Shown: piece by piece, positions 46,864 through 52,817 of the stretch
Layout of the letters: each line of letters opens with the position of its first letter
How positions within the stretch are numbered: position 1 is the first letter of the stretch
Source of the DNA: Betaproteobacteria bacterium
GTDB taxonomy: Bacteria > Pseudomonadota > Gammaproteobacteria > Burkholderiales > Usitatibacteraceae
DNA: 64,000 nt
Direction of reading: 5' to 3'
NCBI GenBank assembly: GCA_016709665.1
Contig: JADJMI010000005.1
Span: forward strand, 310,001-374,000
Made by a program: the position numbers and the translations under genes
Notes under the pieces: generated by a model
Told to the model about the DNA's origin: nothing
What the model saw: only the letters and a program-made list of their open reading frames with translations
Databases searched by the model: none

Positions 46864-47425
46864 CGTGGCGGGGCAATCGGCCGGCGGTGGGAAGCGCGGG
46901 GCAAGTTCAGGGCGGCGCAAGCACGGCCTCTTGCGGGATGGGTGCCCCGGATTTTGGGGCCAGACAACACACGTCAGGCCTCGAAAACCGACCCATCCAA
47001 CGATTGCTCCCCTTCCAAACCCGGGGAGCAATCCGACGACGTCCGCGCCGCCATGAACGTGACGCCTTTCCACCCCCCACCGGCCGGGGCATCGCACGAG
47101 GAGGCAGCGTCGCTTCGTGCACCTGCCACCGCTCGGGCCGCCGCTCCGGTTCGCTTGATCGCATCGCCAGCCGCGACGAATCCGCGATGCCCGATATTCA
47201 TGACGCCGCATCCATGGGCACGTCCCCATCGAGGGCGGGAAACGCGTTGCCGATTCATGGCGGCGCGGACGTCGCCGGTTGGCGGCCGCAGCGCCACCAA
47301 CGTTGGATGGGTCGGTTTCTGGGGCCTGACGTGTGTTGTCCGGCCCCAAATTCCGGGGCACCCATCCCGCAAGAGTCCGTGATTGCGCCGCCCTGAATCG
47401 GCAACGCGTTTCCCGCCCTCGATGG
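46864..47425. repeat. Long-inverted-repeat element, MITE-like, no gene
   Basis: The 694 bases between the histidine kinase and pilU hold no convincing gene. Arms 46910-47002 and 47301-47393 are inverted 93-bp copies matching at 86 positions, and weaker similarity extends ~45 bases outward on both sides. Inside, 47033-47057 and 47254-47278 are inverted with one mismatch, and 47003-47032 is a 10-bp-stem hairpin (ATTGCTCCCC/GGGGAGCAAT). In addition, 47227-47256 is a perfect inverted copy of 47395-47424, outside the right arm. Small open frames here run through the repeats and have no coding character. Confidence 0.85.
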
Positions 47426-47480
47426 CAACCCGCCATCGCAGCCACGACGACACCGCTCGCGACGAACCCTCTCCCAACGA

Positions 47481-47506
47481 AAAGGGCCCGCCGAAGCGAG
47501 CCCTTT
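47481..47506 (-). terminator. Rho-independent terminator of the pilT-pilU run
   Basis: On the minus strand AAAGGGCTCGC, TTCG loop, GCGGGCCCTTTTC forms an 11-bp stem with one wobble pair and a UUCG tetraloop, 22 bases past the pilU stop. Confidence 0.8.
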
Positions 47507-47527
47507 CGATGAATGGAGCGCGGGCCG

Positions 47528-48667
47528 CTATTTCACGATCTCGAGATGATCCAGCCCGGAACCCAGGTCGCGGTTCTTGGCGTTGCGGCTCTCGAGCTTG
47601 ATCTTCAGGCGCAGGTCGTTCACCGAGTCGGCGTTGCGCAGCGCATCCTCGTAGCTGATGAGGTCGGCCTCGAAGAGGTCGAAGAGCGCCTGGTCGAAGG
47701 TCTGCATGCCCAGCTCGCGCGAGCGGGCGATGAGCGCCTTCATCTCGTGCACCTCGCCCTTGAAGATGAGGTCCGACATGAGCGGCGAGTTGAGCATGAT
47801 CTCGATGGCCGCCACGCGCCCCTTGCTGCCCTTCTTCGGGATGAGGCGCTGGGAGATGATCGCCTTGAGGTTGAGCGAGAGGTCCATGAGGAGCTGCGCG
47901 CGGCGCTCCTCGGGGAAGAAGTTGATGATGCGGTCGAGGGCCTGGTTGGTCGAGTTCGCGTGCAGCGTCGACATGCACAGGTGGCCCGTCTCGGCGAAGG
48001 CGATGCCGAACTCCATCGTCTCCTTCTCGCGGATCTCGCCGATGAGGATCACGTCGGGCGCCTGGCGCAGCGTGTTCTTGAGCGCCGCGAACCAGTTGTC
48101 GGTGTCCACGCCCACTTCGCGCTGCGTGATGATGCAGTTCTTGTGCTCGTGGACGTACTCGACCGGGTCCTCGATCGTGATGATGTGGCCGTAGCTGTTG
48201 TCGTTGCGGTGGCCGATCATCGAGGCGAGCGAGGTCGACTTGCCCGAGCCCGTCCCGCCCACGAAGATCACGAGGCCCCGCTTGGTCATCGCGACGTCCT
48301 TGAGCACCTGCGGCAGGCCGAGCTCGTCGAACTTGGGGATCGTCGTGGTGATCGTGCGCAGCACCAGGCCCACGCGGCCCTGCTGCACGAACGCGTTCAC
48401 GCGGAAGCGGCCGATGCCCGTGGGGCTGATGGCGAAGTTGCACTCGTTGGTCGCCTCGAACTCCGCCGCCTGCTTGTCCGTCATGATCGAGCGGGCGAGC
48501 TCCTGCGAGTGGATGGGCGAGAGGCTCTGCTGCGACACCGGGGCCACCTTGCCGTCGACCTTGATGGCCGGCGGGAAGCCCGCGGTGATGAAGAGGTCCG
48601 AGCCCTTGCGCGCGATGAGGGCGCGCAGCAGGTCGTGCATGAATTTCAGTGATTGTTCGCGTTCCAT
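47528..48667 (-). CDS. pilU: Type IV pilus retraction ATPase PilU
   Basis: Accessory twitching-motility ATPase acting with PilT at the pilus base. 379 residues. Walker A FVGGTGSGKSTSLASM (~130), Asp box IITIEDPVEYVHEHKNCIITQREVG, Walker B VILIGEIREKETM and His box GHLCMSTLHANSTNQALDRI. The longer C-terminus (LKIKLESRNAKNRDLGSG) distinguishes PilU from PilT. It lies 24 bases after pilT. Confidence 0.95.
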   Translation of the reverse strand: MEREQSLKFMHDLLRALIARKGSDLFITAGFPPAIKVDGKVAPVSQQSLSPIHSQELARSIMTDKQAAEFEATNECNFAISPTGIGRFRVNAFVQQGRVGLVLRTITTTIPKFDELGLPQVLKDVAMTKRGLVIFVGGTGSGKSTSLASMIGHRNDNSYGHIITIEDPVEYVHEHKNCIITQREVGVDTDNWFAALKNTLRQAPDVILIGEIREKETMEFGIAFAETGHLCMSTLHANSTNQALDRIINFFPEERRAQLLMDLSLNLKAIISQRLIPKKGSKGRVAAIEIMLNSPLMSDLIFKGEVHEMKALIARSRELGMQTFDQALFDLFEADLISYEDALRNADSVNDLRLKIKLESRNAKNRDLGSGLDHLEIVK

Positions 48668-48691
48668 GGGGCCTCCGGTGGCGGGGCGGCG

Positions 48692-49735
48692 CTAGCCGAC
48701 GAAAGCGTCCTTGTTGGCGGCCTTGGTGCGCGCCTCGGGGATGCTGATGAGGTTCCTCTTCACGAGGTCCTGGAGGTTCTGGTCGAGCGTCTGCATGCCG
48801 ATCGCCTGGCCGGTCTGGATGGCCGAGTACATCTGGGCGACCTTCGCCTCGCGGATGAGGTTGCGGATGGCCGGCGTGCCGATCATGATCTCGTGCGCCG
48901 CCACGCGACCGGAGCCGTCCTTCGTCTTGCACAGGGTCTGCGAGATCACCGCGCGCAGCGACTCGGAGAGCATCGCGCGGATCATCTCCTTCTCGGCCGC
49001 GGGGAACACGTCGATGATGCGGTCGACCGTCTTGGCGGCCGACGAGGTGTGGAGCGTGCCGAACACCAGGTGGCCCGTCTCGGCCGCCGTCATGGCGAGG
49101 CGGATGGTCTCGAGGTCGCGCATCTCGCCCACGAGGATGATGTCCGGGTCCTCGCGAAGGGCGCTTCGCAGCGCGTTCGAGAACGACAGCGTGTGCGGTC
49201 CGACCTCGCGCTGGTTCACCAGGCACTTCTTCGATTCGTGCACGAACTCGATGGGGTCTTCCACCGTGAGGATGTGGCCGTACTCCCCCTCGTTCACGTG
49301 GTTCACCATCGCCGCGAGCGTGGTCGACTTGCCCGAGCCCGTGGGGCCCGTCACGAGCACGAGGCCCCGCGGCTGGTTCGCGATCTCCGCGAAGATCTTG
49401 GGGGCGTTCAGGTCCTCGAGGGTGAGCACCTTCGAGGGGATCGTCCGGAACACGGCGCCGGCGCCGCGCTGCTGGTTGAACGCGTTCACGCGGAAGCGCG
49501 CGAGGTTCGGGATCTCGAAGGAGAAGTCGCACTCGAGCGTCTCCTCGTAGATCTTGCGCTGCGAGTCGCTCATGATGTCGTACACCATCCCGTGCACGTC
49601 CTTGTGCTCGAGCGGCGGCACGTTGATGCGGCGCACGTCGCCGTGCACGCGGATCATGGGCGGCAGGCCGGCGGACAGGTGCAGGTCCGAGGCCTTGTTC
49701 TTCACGGAGAAGGCGAGCAGTTCGGCGATGTCCAT
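48692..49735 (-). CDS. pilT: Type IV pilus retraction ATPase PilT
   Basis: Hexameric ATPase that disassembles the pilus for twitching and DNA uptake. 347 residues. MDIAELLAFSVKNKASDLHLSAG at the start, Walker A VTGPTGSGKSTTLAAMV, Asp box TVEDPIEFVHESKKCLVNQREVG, Walker B ILVGEMRDLETIRLAMTAAETGH, His box GTLHTSSAAKTVDRIIDVFP and the AIRNLIREAKVAQMYSAIQTG retraction motif. ATG at 49735, divergent from yggS. Confidence 0.97.
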   Translation of the reverse strand: MDIAELLAFSVKNKASDLHLSAGLPPMIRVHGDVRRINVPPLEHKDVHGMVYDIMSDSQRKIYEETLECDFSFEIPNLARFRVNAFNQQRGAGAVFRTIPSKVLTLEDLNAPKIFAEIANQPRGLVLVTGPTGSGKSTTLAAMVNHVNEGEYGHILTVEDPIEFVHESKKCLVNQREVGPHTLSFSNALRSALREDPDIILVGEMRDLETIRLAMTAAETGHLVFGTLHTSSAAKTVDRIIDVFPAAEKEMIRAMLSESLRAVISQTLCKTKDGSGRVAAHEIMIGTPAIRNLIREAKVAQMYSAIQTGQAIGMQTLDQNLQDLVKRNLISIPEARTKAANKDAFVG

Positions 49736-49808
49736 CTTGTTCTCTTTCGGTGGGGACGGGGTCTCTCGAACCGCGGGAGGCGGACCGAAGCGATGGCCGA
49801 CGCCAGAG

Positions 49809-49814
49809 TAGAAT
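49809..49814 (+). promoter_or_regulatory. Possible -10 box (TAGAAT) before yggS
   Basis: TAGAAT is 24 bases upstream of the yggS ATG in the 102-bp divergent pilT/yggS gap. The spacing suits a short leader; the -35 is not obvious. Confidence 0.4.
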
Positions 49815-49837
49815 CGGGCCTCGAGGTCGAGCCGATT

Positions 49838-50531
49838 ATGTCTCCAATAGCCGAAAACCTGCAAGCCGTAAGAAGTCGCATTCTTGAAGCGTTACAAGGG
49901 GATAGCCGCGCCGTGACGCTGGTGGCGGTCTCGAAGACCCGCCCGGCCGCCGCGGTGGCCGAAGCCCTCGCGGCCGGCCAGCGCGACTTCGGCGAGAACT
50001 ACGTGCAGGAGGCGCTCGAGAAGATCGAGGCGCTCTCCGGGCGCGGCGCGACCTGGCATTTCATCGGCCACCTGCAGGGCAACAAGGCGAAGGACGTCGC
50101 GCGGCACTTCGACTGGGTGCACGGCGTGGACCGCGAGCGGATCGCCGAACTGCTCTCGCGGGCCCGGCCGGCCGGGCTCGCGCCGCTGCAGGTGTGCGTC
50201 CAGGTGAACATCAGCCAGGAGGCGACGAAGAGCGGCGTCGCCCCCGGGAGAGACGCTCGCGCTCGCGCGGCGCGTGGCGGCGCTTCCGGGGCTCGCGCTT
50301 CGCGGCGTCATGGGCATGGCGAGCCCCTCGGGCGACGAGGCGGCGCAGCGCGCGGAGTTCGGCCTCCTGCGCCGCGAGTTCGAGGCGCTCAAGGCGGCGG
50401 GGCTCGATGTCGATACGCTTTCAATGGGCATGACGCACGACTATCCGGCGGCGCTCTCGCAGGGCGCCACGATGCTGCGCATCGGCACCGCCATCTTCGG
50501 CGAACGACGGATCGAGGAGAAGACGCCATGA
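49838..50531 (+). CDS. yggS: PLP homeostasis protein YggS, frameshifted
   Basis: Alanine-racemase-fold PLP-binding protein that balances vitamin B6 and amino acid pools. Start MSPIAENLQAVRSRILEAL; the PLP lysine is in LVAVSKTRPAA; FGENYVQEALEKIE, HFIGHLQGNKAKDV and VNISQEATKSGVAP follow. At about 50246-50250 (CCCGGGAGAGACG) one extra base shifts the frame; the next frame continues ETLALARRVAALPGLALRGVMGMAS, LSMGMTHDYPAALSQGATMLRIGTAIFG to the TGA at 50529. Merged length about 230 residues, normal. The stop overlaps proC (ATGA), as in the usual yggS-proC-yggT operon. Confidence 0.92.
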
Positions 50532-51337
50532 AGCTGCTGTTCCTGGGAGGCGGCAACATGGGTGCCGCCATCGTGGGCGGACTCGTCGCGCGGGGTTTCG
50601 CGCGGGCGGACATCACCGTGGTCGAGCCGAACCCGGCCGGCCGCGAGGCGCTCGCCGCGCGCTTCGGCGTCGCCGTCCGGGAGTCGGCCGCGGGCGCGCC
50701 GGCCGCGGACGTCATCGTCCTCGCGGTGAAGCCCCAGCAGATGCGCGAGGCGGTGAAGCCCCTGCTGCCCCTCGCGCCCGGCACGCTCGTCGTGAGCATC
50801 GCGGCGGGCATCCGCCTCGCGGACCTCTCCCGGTGGCTGGGCGGGCACGCCGGGCTCGTGCGCGCGATGCCCAACACCCCGGCGCTCGTGCACGCGGGCG
50901 TCACCGGCCTGTATGCCCCGCCGGCCGTGGACGAGGCGGGGCGGTCGAGCGCCACGGCGCTGCTCGCCGCCGTCGGCGAGGTCGTGTGGCTGCCGCGCGA
51001 GGAGGATCTCGACGCCGTCACCGCCGTCTCCGGCAGCGGCCCGGCCTATGTCTTCTATTTCCTGGAGGCGGTGGAGCAGGCCGGCCGGGAGATGGGCATC
51101 GCGCCCGGGGCGGCCCGCACGCTCGCCCTCGCCACCTTCGCCGGCGCCGCGAAGCTCGCCCGGGAGCGCGCGGAGGATCCGGCGGTGCTTCGGGCGCAGG
51201 TCACGTCGAAGGGCGGCACCACCGAGCGGGCCCTCGCGACGATGGAAGCCGCCGGCCTGAAGGACCGCATCGTCGAGGCCGTGAAGGCCGCCGCCGCCCG
51301 CTCCCGCGAGCTGGGCGACGAGTTCGGAAGGGCCTAG
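50528..51337 (+). CDS. proC: Pyrroline-5-carboxylate reductase
   Basis: Last step of proline synthesis, NAD(P)H-dependent. 269 residues. Rossmann start LLFLGGGNMGAAIVGGLVARG, VIVLAVKPQQMREAV, VRAMPNTPALVHAGVTGLY, and the active-site/dimer motif VSGSGPAYVFYFLEAV with TSKGGTTERALATMEAAGLKD. The other proline gene, proA, is ~9 kb downstream. Confidence 0.96.
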   Translation: MKLLFLGGGNMGAAIVGGLVARGFARADITVVEPNPAGREALAARFGVAVRESAAGAPAADVIVLAVKPQQMREAVKPLLPLAPGTLVVSIAAGIRLADLSRWLGGHAGLVRAMPNTPALVHAGVTGLYAPPAVDEAGRSSATALLAAVGEVVWLPREEDLDAVTAVSGSGPAYVFYFLEAVEQAGREMGIAPGAARTLALATFAGAAKLARERAEDPAVLRAQVTSKGGTTERALATMEAAGLKDRIVEAVKAAAARSRELGDEFGRA

Positions 51338-51339
51338 CG

Positions 51340-51927
51340 ATGCTCGAACTGGCCCTGGCGTTCGTCATCGAGACGGTCTTCAACATCTTCATCCTGTCCG
51401 CGCTCGTGCGCTTCTGGATGCAGGTGCTGCGCGCGCCGGCGCGCAACCCCCTCGCGCAGTTCACGATGGCGCTCACGGATTTCGCGGTGAAGCCCCTTCG
51501 CCGGATCGTGCCGGGCTTCTTCAAGCTGGACATCGCGTCGTTCGCGGTCGCCTGGGGCGCGCAGTTCCTGCTGCTCGCCATCCTCGCGCTCCTCAAGGGC
51601 GTCGCGCTCGCGAACGGGCCGGTGCTCTCGATCCTGCTCTTCTTCGCGCTGGTGAAGCTCGCCCGCCTCACCGTCTACATCGTGATGGGCGCGGTCTTCT
51701 TCCAGGCGCTGCTCACGTGGGTGAACCCGTACCATCCGGTGGCGCCTTTCTTCGAGGCCCTCACGCGACCCTTCCTCAAGCCTTTCCAGAAGGCGATCCC
51801 GCCCATCGGCGGCGTGGACATCACGCCGGTGCTGGTGCTCATCGCCTGCCAGCTCGTGCTGATGCTCCCGGTGGCGTGGCTCGAGCAGCAGTGCGTCGCC
51901 GCCATGGCGCGGGCCGTCCTGCCCTGA
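51340..51927 (+). CDS. YggT family membrane protein
   Basis: 195 residues: two copies of the YggT unit, each two helices, with the family loops LVRFWMQVLRAPARNPLAQFTMALTDFAVKPLRRIVPG and TWVNPYHPVAPFFEALTRPFLKPFQKAIPPIGGVDITPV. Homologues link to osmotic or cell-envelope functions but the activity is not established. Starts 2 bases after the proC stop. Confidence 0.93.
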   Translation: MLELALAFVIETVFNIFILSALVRFWMQVLRAPARNPLAQFTMALTDFAVKPLRRIVPGFFKLDIASFAVAWGAQFLLLAILALLKGVALANGPVLSILLFFALVKLARLTVYIVMGAVFFQALLTWVNPYHPVAPFFEALTRPFLKPFQKAIPPIGGVDITPVLVLIACQLVLMLPVAWLEQQCVAAMARAVLP

Positions 51928-51945
51928 GTTCCTCCCGATCGCCCG

Positions 51946-51975
51946 GGCCGGATGTGGAATTCGCCACATCCGGCC
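51946..51975 (+). terminator. Hairpin terminator after yggT
   Basis: GGCCGGATGTGG and CCACATCCGGCC form a perfect 12-bp stem with a 6-base loop (AATTCG), 19 bases past the yggT stop, followed by the T-rich GTCCATTATTTC. It likely ends the yggS-proC-yggT transcript. Confidence 0.7.
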
Positions 51976-52035
51976 GTCCATTATTTCAGCGGTAGCCGAC
52001 GCATTCCTCGGCGGACGGGGGGCGGGGGTCCTCCG

Positions 52036-52093
52036 TAAAGTGGGCTCCAACGCGTCGAACACGCGCCGCCACCCCGGCAGGGTCCTGCCGGGG
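52036..52093 (+). promoter_or_regulatory. Promoter-like box and leader hairpin of small gene 1
   Basis: TAAAGT (52036-52041) sits in GGTCCTCCGTAAAGT, similar to GGTCCCTAGAGT before the second small gene. It is followed by a perfect 10-bp hairpin in the leader (CCCCGGCAGG 52072-52081 with CCTGCCGGGG 52084-52093). Confidence 0.35.
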
Positions 52094-52125
52094 GGCGCCC
52101 AGGAAGCCCGAAAGGAAACACCCTC

Positions 52126-52344
52126 ATGGAACTGATCGCCCTCGCCGTCCTCTTCGCCCTCGGCTTCGTTCCCCTCTTCCTCGCCTCGGAGCTCGCCGCC
52201 GGCCACCCCGGTCCCGCCCGCCACGCCATGGGCGCGCCGACGGACGCCGCCTCGGCCGCCGAGCGCCATGTCGTCGCCCACCCGCTGCGCCCCCGCCTTC
52301 CGGCCGTGGCCGCGAACGACGAGCACGAACGCGAGGCCGCCTAG
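52126..52344 (+). CDS. Tiny single-span membrane protein 1, unknown
   Basis: 72 residues: one hydrophobic segment at the very N-terminus (LIALAVLFALGFVPLFLASELAAG) followed by a hydrophilic His/Arg/Pro-rich tail ending NDEHEREAA. GAAAGGAAA lies 7-8 bases before the ATG. No family recognised. A second gene of the same design follows 156 bases on. Confidence 0.55.
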   Translation: MELIALAVLFALGFVPLFLASELAAGHPGPARHAMGAPTDAASAAERHVVAHPLRPRLPAVAANDEHEREAA

Positions 52345-52441
52345 GCCGGGCCGGGACGCCGAAAACCCCGGTCCGCGAGCGTTTCGTCCCCGACTTTCGC
52401 CGATTCGTCGCATGCGCCTCGCGCCCCGCGGGGCCGGTCCC

Positions 52442-52447
52442 TAGAGT
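52442..52447 (+). promoter_or_regulatory. Promoter-like box of small gene 2
   Basis: TAGAGT in GGTCCCTAGAGTTCGATCCATCGCGGGAAC shares the order GGTCC, C(T/C), AGT, TCCA, CGCG, GAAC with the leader of small gene 1 (52027-52063). Common control of the two is inferred. Confidence 0.3.
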
Positions 52448-52499
52448 TCGATCCATCGCGGGAACGAACCCGCCCGAACGCAACCCGAAGGAGCCCGCC

Positions 52500-52736
52500 A
52501 TGAACGCCATCGAAACCGTCGCCCCGCTCGTCGCCCTCGCCTCGCCCGTCATCGCGCTGGTCGCGTTGAACGTGTTCCTCGCCCTGCGCGGCGAAAGCGG
52601 CACCCTGCTGCTGCCGGGCCTCGCTTCCCGCCTGCCCACCTTCGGGCCGCGCGCCGAAAGCCTCCTGCCCGCGAGCTCCGCCCGGCGCCCGACGCGCTCC
52701 CCGGCCAACGACCCGGATTTCCGTCACGCCGCCTAG
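52500..52736 (+). CDS. Tiny single-span membrane protein 2, unknown
   Basis: 78 residues: hydrophobic N-terminal segment (VAPLVALASPVIALVALNVFLAL) and a Ser/Arg/Pro-rich tail (SSARRPTRSPANDPDFRHAA). A clear AAGGAG precedes the ATG by 8 bases. Same plan as the preceding small gene (short hydrophobic head, disordered basic tail, NDE/NDP near the end), so the two may be diverged paralogues. Unknown function. Confidence 0.55.
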   Translation: MNAIETVAPLVALASPVIALVALNVFLALRGESGTLLLPGLASRLPTFGPRAESLLPASSARRPTRSPANDPDFRHAA

Positions 52737-52817
52737 GCGCCCGCCTTCCCCGGCCAGGGGGGGGCGTGACCGGCCGCGTGGGGCTCCGCGCGGCTTCTCG
52801 GTTACACTGATTCCCCC

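Noticed and set aside
46910..47393. CRISPR array or integron attC site
   Set aside because: There are only inverted, not regularly spaced direct, repeats, and no cas or integrase gene is near.
46834..47520. Several small open frames in the gap between the histidine kinase and pilU
   Set aside because: They lie across inverted repeats, give similar translations from both strands, and lack ribosome-binding sites; explained by the repeat element.
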